Assembly: GCA_016929245.1 (NCBI GenBank)
Contig: JAFGJE010000042.1
Coordinates: forward strand, 1 to 61,422
Direction of reading: 5' to 3'
DNA from: Phycisphaerae bacterium
GTDB lineage: Bacteria; Planctomycetota; Phycisphaerae; SM23-33
DNA: 61,422 bases
Shown here: positions 1-9,026 of the stretch, piece after piece
Layout: each line of letters begins with the position of its first letter
How positions within the stretch are numbered: position 1 is the first letter of the stretch
Notes under the pieces: model-generated
What the model saw: only the letters and a program-made list of their open reading frames with translations
Databases searched by the model: none
What the model was told of the DNA's origin: nothing
Program-made: the position numbers and the translations under genes

Positions 1-361
1 AGTTGTCCCGGGTTTAACGAGGCCACCGGGAACCTCGGCACGCGACCAACGCCTCACCCGTCCGGTCGAATCCAATTCGCCCCCGGAACAAACGTGCGTT
101 CTGTCTTTTTTGTCATCCTGAGCGAAGCACAGCGAAGTCGAAGGATCCTACGGGTAGCTACGCGTGAGGTCCTTCGACTTCGCTGCGCTTCGCTCAGGAT
201 GACAGCCTATAGTATATCGGAAAATCCCCCATCCGACAACGGCTTGACGAAAGATTCGCCTCCCCGACGCCGATTCATGTTTCAGCCTTGTCGAATCAGT
301 TCTTGCTTGCGTTTTGACGCCTGGGTTTGCATTCTATTAGGTCCTACAGGAACGGAGCACC
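1..361. other. Gene-free 5' edge of the window
   Basis: I see no convincing coding region here. The open frames are compositional shadows without a ribosome-binding site. The stretch holds one copy of the dispersed palindromic repeat (111-204) and, at its right end, the ribosome-binding site of metG (GGAG about 5 bases before the ATG at 362). The first 90 bases could be the 3' flank of a gene outside the window, but nothing identifies it. Confidence 0.5.
111..204. repeat. Palindromic dispersed repeat, copy A
   Basis: The element begins TGTCATCCTGAGC and ends with the reverse complement (GCTCAGGATGACA). The arms continue inward with a second inverted segment containing CGAAGTCGAAGG and CCTTCGACTTCG around a short variable centre. 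Related copies lie at 21912-22005, 53724-53817 and 56691-56790, and a divergent one at 45654-45728. The copies sit between genes. The size and perfect ends fit a REP- or MITE-like element without coding capacity. Confidence 0.85.
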
Positions 362-1939
362 ATGAGCGACACCTACTACGTAACGACGCCGATTTACTAC
401 GTCAACGACGTGCCGCATATCGGACACTCGTACACGACCATCGCCGCGGACGTGCTGGCGCGGTTTTTCCGCGCTGCCGGGCGGGACGTGCACTTCCTGA
501 CCGGCACGGACGAGCACGGGATCAAGATCGTCAAAGCCGCTACGGAAAAAGGCACGACCCCCCAGGCGCTGGCGGACGATGTCGTGACGCATTTCCGGCG
601 GCTTTGGGTGGACCTGAACATCTCCAACGACGATTTCATCCGCACCACCGAACCGCGCCACGAAAACCGCGTCCAGACGCTGATCCGCGAACTGGTCGCC
701 CGCGATGAGATTTACCTCGCCACCTACGAAGGCTGGTACGACGAAACCCAGGAGGAATACGTCACCGAATCGACCGCCCGCGCCAACGATTACAAAAGCG
801 AGATCAGCGGAAAACCCCTCGTCCGCTATAGCGAGGAGAACTGGTTCTTCCGCCTGAAAAAATGGGTTCCCAAACTCATCGAACACATCGAGAAGGTGAA
901 CCCGAAATTCGTGCAGCCGGACGCGCGCCGCAACGAAGTCCTCAGCAAACTCCGCATGGGAATGGAGAGCGGTGAACTGGCGGACCTGTGCATCTCCCGC
1001 AACAAGGAAAAGCTCCCCTGGGGCGTGGAAATGCCCAACGACCCCAACCACGTGGTCTACGTCTGGATCGACGCGCTGAGCAATTACTATTCCGCCCTGG
1101 GCCTGCCGGCGATCGGCGACGAATTCGACAACCGCGACGCGAAATACTGGCCGGCCGACGTGCACCTGATCGGAAAGGACATTCTCTGGTTCCACGCGGT
1201 GTACTGGCCTTGCTTCCTGATGGCGCTGGACATCCCCATGCCGAAGTGCGTTTTCGCGCACGGCTGGTGGACCAGCGAAGGGCAAAAGATGTCCAAAAGC
1301 CTCGGTAACTTCGTCAGCCGGGAGAAAATCGCCGAATATTGCGAAGAATATTCGCGCGACGTCTATCGCTATTACCTGCTGCGCGCGGTGACGTTCGGCT
1401 CGGACGGCGACTTCGCCCACGACATGGTGCAGCAGGTGTACAATTCCGACCTCGCCAACGGTGTGGGCAACCTGCTGAGTCGCACCTTGAAAATGATTTC
1501 AAAGTATTTTGACGGTGAAATACCCGCGCCGGAGGAGGACGTGGAAGACGTCCGCTGGGTGAAGACAGCCGCCGAGGCGCTGCACGACAACGCCGTCGGA
1601 TGGATGGACGCCTTCGCGTTCAGTAAGTATCTCGAAGCGATCAACGCGCTGATCGGCGCGACGAATAAGTTTATTGACGACACCGAGCCGTTCAAACTCG
1701 CCAAGGACGAAGCCCAGCGCAGCCGGCTGGCGACGGTGTTGTACACCTGCGCCGAAGCCGTGCGGATCGTGCTGCTGTACCTCGCGCCGGTCATGCCGGA
1801 CAAGACGACTGCCGGTCTGGAACGGCTGGGTTTGACGACAACGGATGAGAATCTTACCGACGCGGGACGTTGGGGCGGTTTACAGCCCGGCGGAAAAGTA
1901 ACCCCCGGCGATCCCCTGTTCCCGCGCGCCCAGAATTAG
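362..1939 (+). CDS. metG: Methionyl-tRNA synthetase
   Basis: This class I aminoacyl-tRNA synthetase charges tRNA-Met with methionine in the cytoplasm. The HIGH signature is exact (residues 19-22, after the strand YYVTTPIYYVND) and the KMSKS loop is exact (residues 309-313). At 525 residues it has the catalytic core and anticodon-binding helical domain but no C-terminal EMAP/Trbp111-like tRNA-binding extension, so it resembles the shorter bacterial forms. The ATG at 362 follows a GGAG box. No neighbouring gene shares an obvious pathway. The gene is followed directly by nested inverted repeats. Confidence 0.97.
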   Translation: MSDTYYVTTPIYYVNDVPHIGHSYTTIAADVLARFFRAAGRDVHFLTGTDEHGIKIVKAATEKGTTPQALADDVVTHFRRLWVDLNISNDDFIRTTEPRHENRVQTLIRELVARDEIYLATYEGWYDETQEEYVTESTARANDYKSEISGKPLVRYSEENWFFRLKKWVPKLIEHIEKVNPKFVQPDARRNEVLSKLRMGMESGELADLCISRNKEKLPWGVEMPNDPNHVVYVWIDALSNYYSALGLPAIGDEFDNRDAKYWPADVHLIGKDILWFHAVYWPCFLMALDIPMPKCVFAHGWWTSEGQKMSKSLGNFVSREKIAEYCEEYSRDVYRYYLLRAVTFGSDGDFAHDMVQQVYNSDLANGVGNLLSRTLKMISKYFDGEIPAPEEDVEDVRWVKTAAEALHDNAVGWMDAFAFSKYLEAINALIGATNKFIDDTEPFKLAKDEAQRSRLATVLYTCAEAVRIVLLYLAPVMPDKTTAGLERLGLTTTDENLTDAGRWGGLQPGGKVTPGDPLFPRAQN

Positions 1940-1940
1940 T

Positions 1941-2097
1941 CCACGAATTTCACGAATTTCACGAAAAGATTTTTTGACCACAGAGACACAGAGAACTCAG
2001 AGAAAGAGTAATATTTTAACTCTGTGCCCTCTGTGCCTCTGTGGTAAATATTTTTGTTATGTTTATTTCTATTCGTGATATTCGTGCAATTCGTGGA
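1941..2097. repeat. Nested inverted repeats after metG
   Basis: The outer arms are iterations of CACGAATTT/TTCGTG words (1941-1966 and about 2071-2097). The inner arms are CACAGAGACACAGAG-type words (about 1977-2010) and their complement CTCTGTGCC...CTGTGG (about 2020-2046). The whole block can fold on itself between metG and the next gene. A related outer arm pair occurs at 43088-43166. It is probably a non-coding dispersed element. It may act as a transcript-end structure, but no terminal T-run is visible. Confidence 0.75.
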
Positions 2098-2110
2098 TAA
2101 GAGACGTTGT

Positions 2111-2512
2111 ATGGACAAGAGCGAAGAACAACCCGCAAAGACGATTGAAGAAGTGATCGTCGAGGATGGGCGGTATCGTGTGGAAGGATTCGGTTTTCTA
2201 CACGAAGGCCTGTCCCGTGCCGTCAAGGACGTGTATGAAGAGCCCGAAGGGCCCGGCCATCACGTCACCGGACAGCAGCTTTGCCAATCCCTGCGCGACC
2301 TGGCGCTGGAACGCTACGGCCTGATGGCCCCGGCGGTGCTGCGGTCGTGGGGCGTGCGCGAGAGCATCGACTTCGGGAACATGGTCTACCTGCTGATCGA
2401 ACACGGCATGATGCGAAAGACGGAGGAGGATTCCGTCGAGGATTTCCGTGACGTGTTCAACCTGGAGCGGGATTTCGACGCCTCCGATTCGATTCGGTTG
2501 AAAAAAGAATGA
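2111..2512 (+). CDS. Conserved hypothetical protein (resembles Minf_1886-type family)
   Basis: This is a 133-residue soluble, acidic protein without signal peptide or membrane segment. It contains a compact alpha/beta region with the segments FGFLHEGLSRAV, HVTGQQLCQSLRDLAL and MVYLLIEHGMM. This resembles a small uncharacterised family found in Planctomycetota and Verrucomicrobiota; I recall it only as Minf_1886-like, and its function is unknown. The ATG at 2111 is preferred over an upstream ATG at 2054 because the region before it is repeat sequence. Its stop overlaps the start of the next gene in an ATGA arrangement, so the two are probably translated together. Confidence 0.75.
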   Translation: MDKSEEQPAKTIEEVIVEDGRYRVEGFGFLHEGLSRAVKDVYEEPEGPGHHVTGQQLCQSLRDLALERYGLMAPAVLRSWGVRESIDFGNMVYLLIEHGMMRKTEEDSVEDFRDVFNLERDFDASDSIRLKKE

Positions 2513-2709
2513 AAAAGAACCCCCCAAAACCCGCCGCCGCGAAATCGGCCGACAAAAAAACGCCCCCGCCGCCGCAACCCGTCAACGTCGTGGACGGCGT
2601 GCCCGACGCCGCGGAGAATCCCTCCCGTTGGCGCCTGCCGCTGATACTGGCGATTTTCGCCGGGTGGGCGGCGTTCCTGATCTACTGCCTCCTGGCGGCG
2701 CGAGCCTGA
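2509..2709 (+). CDS. Small single-pass membrane protein
   Basis: This 66-residue protein has a Lys/Pro/Ala-rich cytoplasmic N-terminus (residues 1-40) and one C-terminal transmembrane helix (about residues 42-63, LPLILAIFAGWAAFLIYCLL). Its ATG overlaps the stop of the preceding gene by four bases, and the amidase gene begins six bases after its stop, which suggests one transcription unit with a cell-envelope theme. I do not recognise a family. The overlap and the clear helix support it as a real gene. Confidence 0.7.
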   Translation: MKKNPPKPAAAKSADKKTPPPPQPVNVVDGVPDAAENPSRWRLPLILAIFAGWAAFLIYCLLAARA

Positions 2710-2715
2710 CGCATC

Positions 2716-3681
2716 ATGTTGCATCGAAGCCCGTTCATTCCGATGGCGTTTCTTCTGTTCGGCGCGCTCGTCGCCGGCTGCCAGCAGCAGGAAGCCAAGA
2801 CCGCGCAGTATACGGTTTCCTCCGACGACGAAGTGATCCGGGCCGCCGTGATGGCCGAGTCGCTGGGGTTGCGCCTCGACCGCACCGGCGGGGGAATGTC
2901 ACGGCTGAGCAATTCCTCGAACACCGTCCTGCTGTTCCCCGCGGCTGGGGGGGCGTACGTCAACGGAACCAAAGTCGGCAACCCCGAAGAGGTGATGGTC
3001 TTCACGGGTGAAACCTACGTCACCCGACGCCTGGCGAAGCAGATTCGCGACGAGTTGCGCCCCGCCAAACCGCCGACATCTCCGCCGACGGTCTCTCGTC
3101 AAAACGATTCTCCCCCGCCCCCGGAGGCGAAACTGGGCGTGGTGCTCCTGGACGCCGGGCACGGCGGGGACGACCCCGGCGCGATTGCCCGGACGGGCCG
3201 GCGGGAAAAGGATCTCGTGCTGGCCGTCACGCTGGAATCGGCCCGGCGACTTGCCTCCCGGGGCGTGGACGTGAAATTCACGCGATCTTCGGACGTGTTC
3301 GTCCCGCTGGACGACCGCGTCGCGAAGGCCAATCAACTCCAGCCGGACCTGTTCCTGAGCATCCACGCCGACGCCAGCCCGAACCGCTCCGCGCGCGGTT
3401 CGACGGTATTCGTCCCGCGACGCGAACGGCGAACGTCCCGCTCCCACCAGGCCGGGCGGGCCATCGTCCAGGCGCTGTCGAGTCTGCAAACCCACAGCCG
3501 GGGGTTGCGCACGCATGAAAAAAATCTTCGCGTACTGGAGAACACCACCTGCCCAGCCGTCCTGGTGGAACTGGGATTCCTGACCCATCCCGCCGAAGAA
3601 CAACTCCTCGCCTCCCCCGACTACCAACAACGCCTCGCCGAAGCCATCAGCCAAGCCGTCCTGCAATATCTGCAGAAATAA
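2716..3681 (+). CDS. N-acetylmuramoyl-L-alanine amidase, lipoprotein
   Basis: This is a predicted Amidase_3-type zinc amidase that cleaves the bond between N-acetylmuramic acid and the stem peptide during wall turnover or cell separation. A lipoprotein signal peptide ends in LVAGC, with Cys22 as the lipid anchor. The catalytic domain spans about residues 140-320: zinc ligands His149 (DAGHGG), Glu164 and His217 (SIHAD), and catalytic Glu286 (LVELGFL). Residues 30-135 form a linker or small N-terminal domain ending in a Pro/Ser-rich stretch. It closes a tight three-gene group that starts at 2111. Confidence 0.93.
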   Translation: MLHRSPFIPMAFLLFGALVAGCQQQEAKTAQYTVSSDDEVIRAAVMAESLGLRLDRTGGGMSRLSNSSNTVLLFPAAGGAYVNGTKVGNPEEVMVFTGETYVTRRLAKQIRDELRPAKPPTSPPTVSRQNDSPPPPEAKLGVVLLDAGHGGDDPGAIARTGRREKDLVLAVTLESARRLASRGVDVKFTRSSDVFVPLDDRVAKANQLQPDLFLSIHADASPNRSARGSTVFVPRRERRTSRSHQAGRAIVQALSSLQTHSRGLRTHEKNLRVLENTTCPAVLVELGFLTHPAEEQLLASPDYQQRLAEAISQAVLQYLQK

Positions 3682-3772
3682 CGCTGCATAGGATCGTGGT
3701 TGAAACTTTTCCGGATTTGGGGATAATCTTGGTGGAGATGTTGTTGTTCCATCTCCCCAAAGGAGAATTCGC

Positions 3773-4834
3773 ATGAAAACGTATTGGATGATCCTGGCTG
3801 TGACGGCCTGTTGCATAGGATCGATCGCCGGCTGCAATAAAAAATCCCCCCAGCCGCATGAACCTTCGGATTCGGACGGCCTGCCGGTGATCCACGATAT
3901 CCTGGCGGTGGACGTGGAGGAAAAAATCGCTCCCCCGCCGAGCGACGTTAAACCGGCGCCGCCGCTATCGACCGCCGAACCCGCGAAGAAGGATGCTCCC
4001 CCCGCGGCGCCCCAGCCGGCGGCCAATCCCGCGCCGCGGCCCGAACCGAAAACCGTCGCCACCGCCAAACCCAATCCGCTCAAGGCGGCTTTCAACAAAA
4101 AGGACGTGCTCGCCGTCGCCGAAGACACCCCGCGTCGTCCGGCGCCGAAAACCGGCCCAACCACCCCCAAACCCGCCGACAAACCGAAGGACACTTCGCC
4201 CTCGAAAGAAACGGCCGCCAAAACTCAAAAAACCGCCGGCGCTTCCGACGACAAAAACGCCGATCCCGAACTTAAAGCGGCTCAGGAGGTTGTGGTGGCG
4301 TTGTATCAGGCCGTGGAAACCGCCAATCCCAAGGCATACGAGGCGAATCTCACTTTCAGCAACGCCGACAAGCCGATGGTCGGTATTATGTGGTCGCTGG
4401 TGAAGGAGATGAATGGTTTCGAAAAAGACATGAAAAAAACCTACGGACAGGCCGGTGTCGATGCGGTGAAAAAAAGTCAACTCGCCAGAATGGGAATGGC
4501 GCCGCCGTCCCTGGACGATATTAAAAGCAAGATGGCTGTCAAGATTACCGGAAATAAAGCCAAAGCCACCCTCCCCGGACAATCCCAACCGATACCGCTG
4601 GTGAAAGTGAACGGGAAGTGGAAAGTGCAGCTGGCTATGCCGGACCTGATGCGAACTCCACAGGGGCAAATGGTCGCCAAATCCATTGTGAACGGTGTGA
4701 AAAACGCGCGAAAAAATATCGGCAAACCCGGATACACCCCCCAAAAAATCATGGCAATGGTCAATTCCTCCCTGATGCCCGGACCGGGCGCGATTCCCGC
4801 CAATATGAAATTGCCCAAAGGCGGCAAGCGATAA
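3773..4834 (+). CDS. Putative lipoprotein with Pro/Ala/Lys-rich linker
   Basis: The protein has 353 residues. A lipoprotein signal ends in IAGC (Cys21). Residues about 30-165 are a low-complexity Pro/Ala/Lys linker, likely a flexible spacer. The C-terminal globular domain (about residues 168-300) starts with a helix (AAQEVVVALYQAVETANP) and ends with a strand pattern (PLVKVNGKWKVQL) reminiscent of NTF2-like or DUF4878-type folds; this is tentative. A strong AAAGGAGAA box precedes the ATG. The function is unknown. The layout suggests an anchored domain held away from the membrane. Confidence 0.8.
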   Translation: MKTYWMILAVTACCIGSIAGCNKKSPQPHEPSDSDGLPVIHDILAVDVEEKIAPPPSDVKPAPPLSTAEPAKKDAPPAAPQPAANPAPRPEPKTVATAKPNPLKAAFNKKDVLAVAEDTPRRPAPKTGPTTPKPADKPKDTSPSKETAAKTQKTAGASDDKNADPELKAAQEVVVALYQAVETANPKAYEANLTFSNADKPMVGIMWSLVKEMNGFEKDMKKTYGQAGVDAVKKSQLARMGMAPPSLDDIKSKMAVKITGNKAKATLPGQSQPIPLVKVNGKWKVQLAMPDLMRTPQGQMVAKSIVNGVKNARKNIGKPGYTPQKIMAMVNSSLMPGPGAIPANMKLPKGGKR

Positions 4835-4852
4835 CGTTATAAAGACATTCCG

Positions 4853-6226
4853 ATGCTGAATCCCGACATTAAAGCGTACCTGAAAGACCACCGCGAAGAG
4901 CACCTTTCCACGTTGTGCGAAATGCTGCGATTCGCTTCGATTTCAGCGGTGAACGATCCCGACGGATGCCGGCCTTGCGCGGAATGGATCGCCGAACATC
5001 TCCGCCGCCTGGGTCTGACAGCCGAGGTGCTGCCCACCGACGGGCAGCCTTGCGTCTTCGGCGAGTTGCACGTCTCCGACGACGCGCCGACGCTGCTGAT
5101 CTACTGTCATTACGACGTGCAGCCGCCCGATCCGCTGGACGAATGGATCACCCCGCCGTTCGACCCGCGGGTGCGAGACGGCTGGTTGTACGCCCGCGGC
5201 GCCAGCGACGACAAGGGGCAGCTCATGATGCACCTGGCGGCCATCGACGCCTACCGGAAAACCGGCGGCGGCGTGCCGATCAATCTCAAGCTGCTCGTTG
5301 AGGGCGAGGAGGAAGTCGGTTCGCCGAACATCGAGCCGTTCCTCGTGAAACACAAGGATCGCCTGCAGGCCGACGCGCTGGTCATCAGCGACGTGGGTTT
5401 TTTCGCGGACGGCTGTCCGTCGATCATGTACGCCCTGCGAGGCTTATGCGCGTTCGACGTGACGTACCACGGCCCGAATCGCGACGTGCACAGCGGCCTG
5501 GAGGGTGGCGTGATTACCAACCCCTTAAACGCCCTGGCGCGACTGACGGCGGCGTTTCACAACGACGACGGCTCGGTGGCGATTCCCGGTTTTTACGACG
5601 ACGTGATCCCCGTCAGCGAAGCGGAACGCGAAAGCTGGAACTCCCTCCCGCACGACGACGAAGCCCGCGCGAAATCCCTCGGCCTGGAGCACCTCGCCGG
5701 GGGCGAGCGGGGATACCACACGCTCGAGCGCAACTGGGTGCGCCCGACGCTGGAATGCAACGGCCTGTCGGGCGGATACGCGGGACCGGGCGCTAAAACC
5801 GTCATCCCCGCCAAGGCGACGGGAAAATTCTCGCTACGCCTGGTCGCCAACCAGGATCCCGACAAAATCCAGGCCGCCATCGATACATTCATTCACGAAC
5901 GAACCCCCAAGGGTATCCGCGCGGAAATCACGGTCCACGCCTCCAACCGCCCGGTCCGCCTGCCGACCGACACCCCCGCGATGCGGGCGGGCAAGGCAGC
6001 GATGGCAGAAGCCTTCGGCGCGGAACCGAAACTCATCTGCTGCGGCGCGTCGATCCCGATCACGGAAATCCTCCAGCGCTTGTTAGGCCTGGACGCCGTG
6101 ATGCTCGGAATCACCCTGCCCGAAGACAACCTCCACTCCCCCAACGAACGATTAAAACTCACCCAGCTTTACCAGGGAGCGGAAATGGCAGCCAGTTTCT
6201 ACGACAATCTTCGAGTGTTGAAGTAG
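4853..6226 (+). CDS. M20-family dipeptidase / metallopeptidase
   Basis: This is a predicted cytoplasmic di-zinc peptidase of the carnosinase-like M20 group, releasing amino acids from short peptides. Key residues are visible: His86 and Asp88 (IYCHYDVQP), bridging Asp119 (GASDDKGQ) and the Glu152-154 cluster (EGEEEVGSPN), followed by a dimerisation lid domain (about residues 200-320) and a C-terminal His in the PEDNLHSPNE segment. Its 457 residues match the family length. It lies 18 bases after the lipoprotein gene on the same strand. The exact substrate cannot be told from sequence, and a deacetylase or DapE-like role is less likely. Confidence 0.92.
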   Translation: MLNPDIKAYLKDHREEHLSTLCEMLRFASISAVNDPDGCRPCAEWIAEHLRRLGLTAEVLPTDGQPCVFGELHVSDDAPTLLIYCHYDVQPPDPLDEWITPPFDPRVRDGWLYARGASDDKGQLMMHLAAIDAYRKTGGGVPINLKLLVEGEEEVGSPNIEPFLVKHKDRLQADALVISDVGFFADGCPSIMYALRGLCAFDVTYHGPNRDVHSGLEGGVITNPLNALARLTAAFHNDDGSVAIPGFYDDVIPVSEAERESWNSLPHDDEARAKSLGLEHLAGGERGYHTLERNWVRPTLECNGLSGGYAGPGAKTVIPAKATGKFSLRLVANQDPDKIQAAIDTFIHERTPKGIRAEITVHASNRPVRLPTDTPAMRAGKAAMAEAFGAEPKLICCGASIPITEILQRLLGLDAVMLGITLPEDNLHSPNERLKLTQLYQGAEMAASFYDNLRVLK

Positions 6227-6229
6227 ACA

Positions 6230-6288
6230 GTAGTCGGTAGTCAGGAGGAAGAAAAAACTAGTTGTTTTTCCTCCTGACTACCGACTAC
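6230..6288. repeat. Long palindrome with repeated TAGTCGGTAGTC words
   Basis: A 19-bp perfect inverted repeat (6230-6248 with 6270-6288) contains GTAGTCGGTAGTCAGGAGG. The centre can also pair through an A-run and T-run, and more GACTACTGACTACTGAC iterations follow to 6301. It starts four bases after the M20 peptidase stop. It may serve as a transcript-end structure or be a copy of another dispersed repeat class. It does not match the TGTCATCC family. Confidence 0.75.
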
Positions 6289-6364
6289 TGACTACTGACT
6301 ACAACCGTCCCACTTCCCCCCTCCCTGCCCTCACCCCCGGTTTGTTACTTGGCAGCAAGTCAAA

Positions 6365-7282
6365 TCACGTCCAAAGAACATGGTTATGCCAATCCTGCGT
6401 TAACCCCATTTGCTGAAAAGCATTGGTTGTCGATGGAGGATTTGCAAAAAGTGCCTGAACTCGTGTGCGCCATTCCGCCGCGTATGATGTGATGGTTGGG
6501 CAACGAACCATCAGGTAATTCAAAATCAACAGCGTGACATAAAGCCGATGATTTCCGGGCAGATGAGGCGGTTTCCAGACTTTCGCGGCGGGAAGTTGTG
6601 GTTTTATAGACCAGATGCGATCCCAAAGCCGTGAGTGATGCGCACATAAATTACGCACATACGTTAAATGATGCAGCCAGGATACCCAATCACAAGGTTG
6701 TAATCCATATTTACGCGCGATTGCTTTTTGATCCCCCTTCAGCATCCCCGCTCCCATGAAGGACAACGCGCCAAACGACATGATCTCCATAATCACCCAT
6801 ACGGGCAAATCGGGAAACTCCCTGTAGGTGATTTTAAAATGAGAAACGAATATCTCACTGGAACGTTTTGCTTCCGTATGTAGTTTTTCCAACCAATGTT
6901 TATGATCGAATTTGTGAAAGAAGTTGTTTCGATTCGTGTGGGCAAAAGCGCCGTATCGTTCCCCGAAGTGATAGGCAATAGCGGCCCGGAAATCCAATTC
7001 CACGATTTCCAGCGCCTCGGTGAGAAGGTCTCGTAAGGAACGATCAAACAGATACGCATCCTGTATCTGCTGAAACGAAACACCCGCGGAAAATTGGTGG
7101 CGGGACGATTCAAACGCCAAACAATATCCGCTGAATCGGTAATAATTGACATGTTGCAGAAATTCAACGGCTTTTTGAACGTCGTCAATGATTACGCCGC
7201 GCGATTGAAGAAGGGAAACCTGATCCTGATACGATAGCCAAGGTTTCCGGTAGGAAGGCCTTTGGGATGTTCTTTTACCCAT
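6365..7282 (-). CDS. Abi-family (AbiD/AbiF-like) abortive-infection protein
   Basis: This 305-residue protein shows the Abi_2 family pattern: an N-terminal segment with NYYRFSGYC (residues 46-54), LFDRSLRDLL (78-87) and the C-terminal signature YVRNLCAHHSRLW (208-220). Arg210 and His215 form an R-x4-H motif like the catalytic motif of HEPN ribonucleases. Known members stop phage growth by shutting down the infected cell, so an RNase toxin role is inferred. The gene is alone, is visibly more AT-rich than its neighbours, and sits opposite in strand between housekeeping genes, which suggests recent transfer. No partner antitoxin gene is evident. Confidence 0.85.
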   Translation of the reverse strand: MGKRTSQRPSYRKPWLSYQDQVSLLQSRGVIIDDVQKAVEFLQHVNYYRFSGYCLAFESSRHQFSAGVSFQQIQDAYLFDRSLRDLLTEALEIVELDFRAAIAYHFGERYGAFAHTNRNNFFHKFDHKHWLEKLHTEAKRSSEIFVSHFKITYREFPDLPVWVIMEIMSFGALSFMGAGMLKGDQKAIARKYGLQPCDWVSWLHHLTYVRNLCAHHSRLWDRIWSIKPQLPAAKVWKPPHLPGNHRLYVTLLILNYLMVRCPTITSYAAEWRTRVQALFANPPSTTNAFQQMGLTQDWHNHVLWT

Positions 7283-7536
7283 ATATCACCCCATGGAATC
7301 GCGCAAAAAAAAACCTGCCCTTGATGCGCGTCACCCTAACGGGAGAGAGGCGCGGCAGGTATGTTAATTAATTATATACATTAATGAAAGGGCAAAAACA
7401 ACAGAAAAATTTAAATAAACATCCTTATCTCCCTCCTCTATCCTCCCTCCTTTGGAGAGGAGTTTGTTGCTTGACAGTCTCCCGCCGGACGCCTAGCTTA
7501 TTGGGGTCGTCTTTGACGGCCTTTGGGAGGTTGGTT

Positions 7537-8055
7537 ATGGCGAAATTGTTGAGCGATTCTACGTATGCCGTGCGCGGCCGGCTTGTGGCGGTTGACAATT
7601 CCGGACTTGTCGGGCCCATGTTCACGCTTCGCCTGCCGCCCAACACCGCCGACCTGAACCGCCCGGGCAGCTACATGGACTTAACGCTCCTGGACGTCGG
7701 CAGAAAAACGCTCCAGAAGCGCATCGGCCTGGACGATGAACTGGAGGTCATCCTCCTGGCTGCCACCAGCAAAATCGACGCCGGGACGCGCAACGAGCAG
7801 ACGTTCCAGACCTTCCCCCGCAATCAGTGTCAGCGCGTCAGCCACGCGCGGCGGTCCTTCGAGGGCCTGACGCCCATCAACGGAAAGGTCCTCGCCAACG
7901 ACGAGCGCAACACCCTCGTCGTGGACGCCGGGTGTCCCGTCGGCGTGACGCTGCTGGACCACAAACCCACGCAGACGAAGCTCGTGAAGATCAATTCCTG
8001 GGTCGCCTTCTGGCCGGTCCCGCCGACGCACGGTATTATCCTGGGGAAGGTGTAA
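7537..8055 (+). CDS. Hypothetical protein, beta-rich
   Basis: The protein has 172 residues and no signal peptide or membrane helix. I chose the ATG at 7537 because a GGGAGG box precedes it. The in-frame upstream extension to 7384 is low-quality and AT-rich. The body alternates strands and turns (YAVRGRLVAVDNSG, MFTLRLPP, SYMDLTLLDVGRK). Near the end VNGK- and GIILGK-type segments suggest a small barrel, but I cannot assign a family. It lies eight bases before the AEC transporter gene, so co-expression is likely. Confidence 0.65.
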   Translation: MAKLLSDSTYAVRGRLVAVDNSGLVGPMFTLRLPPNTADLNRPGSYMDLTLLDVGRKTLQKRIGLDDELEVILLAATSKIDAGTRNEQTFQTFPRNQCQRVSHARRSFEGLTPINGKVLANDERNTLVVDAGCPVGVTLLDHKPTQTKLVKINSWVAFWPVPPTHGIILGKV

Positions 8056-8063
8056 ACTCCCGA

Positions 8064-9026
8064 ATGGCTGTCCAACTCAAATTCGCCGTCACCGTCGGCG
8101 TGATTATCCTCTCCACGCTGGCGGGGTATCTCTTTCGCCGTCGGGGCTTGCTCGCGGAAACCGCGGCCCGGCCGATCATGACCGTCGTGACGCTGGCGGG
8201 GTATCCGGTGGTGGGGTTCCTGGCGATCTGGGAGATTCATCTCCACCCCGCCGACGCCTGGCTGCCTGTGCTGGGATTCATCCAGGCGGGGATACTGGCG
8301 GTCGTCGCGCTGATGTTGGCGCGGGCGGTGAAACTCGCTCCTCTCGACCGCGGCTTGTTCAGTCTTTCCTGCACGGGCGGGAATCACGGGATCACGATGG
8401 CGGGGTTCGTCATCTTCCTGCTGTACGGCGAGGAAGGGCTGGGGCATTCGACGGTTCTGGCGATGTACACCTTCCTCGGCCTGGTGCTGGTGATGTATCC
8501 CATCGGCAAACACTACACCCCGGACGCGGTGAAGCGCCCTCTGCTGCGACTGCTCACGTCGAGCCTGTTCGATTACCGCTCCATCGGCCTGTTCACCTGC
8601 GGCGCGGCGCTGGTGCTGAACCTGTGGGGCGTGAAGCGCCCGGTGATCGTCTCCGACTGGAACCTGGTGGAAATCTGGGTATACGCGCTGATCGTGGCGG
8701 CTTACGTGTCGATCGGCCTGCGGCTGCATATGGGGGACGTGTGGCGACTGGGGCGAATGATCGTCAGCGTGCTGGCGGTGCGACACCTTCTGGCGCCGCT
8801 GCTCGGTGTGAGTTTATTGTTGCTGACGCGGCTGACCCCCTGGCCGATGCGGGATCAGATCGCCAACATCTTTCTGATCCAGTCATCCGTATCCGTGGCG
8901 GTGATGTGCCCGATCGTGGCGAACATGTTTCACATACGGCCTCGCGAAGCGTCGGTGATTTTCGTCGTCAGTTCCGCGTTTTACCTGGCGGTCCTCCTGC
9001 CGTTGGTGTGCTGGATTTTCGGATAA
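8064..9026 (+). CDS. AEC-family (auxin efflux carrier-like) transporter
   Basis: This is a 320-residue integral membrane protein with about ten hydrophobic helices in two halves, typical of the AEC/BART superfamily. Members move organic acids such as malate or other small anions in bacteria. The N-terminal helix (AVTVGVIILSTLAGYLFRRRGLL) with following basic residues and the segment TGGNHGITMAGFVIF, which resembles the conserved first-repeat motif, support the call. It begins directly after the hypothetical gene at 7537. The substrate is unknown. A bile-acid/sodium symporter-type relative is a less likely alternative. Confidence 0.8.
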   Translation: MAVQLKFAVTVGVIILSTLAGYLFRRRGLLAETAARPIMTVVTLAGYPVVGFLAIWEIHLHPADAWLPVLGFIQAGILAVVALMLARAVKLAPLDRGLFSLSCTGGNHGITMAGFVIFLLYGEEGLGHSTVLAMYTFLGLVLVMYPIGKHYTPDAVKRPLLRLLTSSLFDYRSIGLFTCGAALVLNLWGVKRPVIVSDWNLVEIWVYALIVAAYVSIGLRLHMGDVWRLGRMIVSVLAVRHLLAPLLGVSLLLLTRLTPWPMRDQIANIFLIQSSVSVAVMCPIVANMFHIRPREASVIFVVSSAFYLAVLLPLVCWIFG

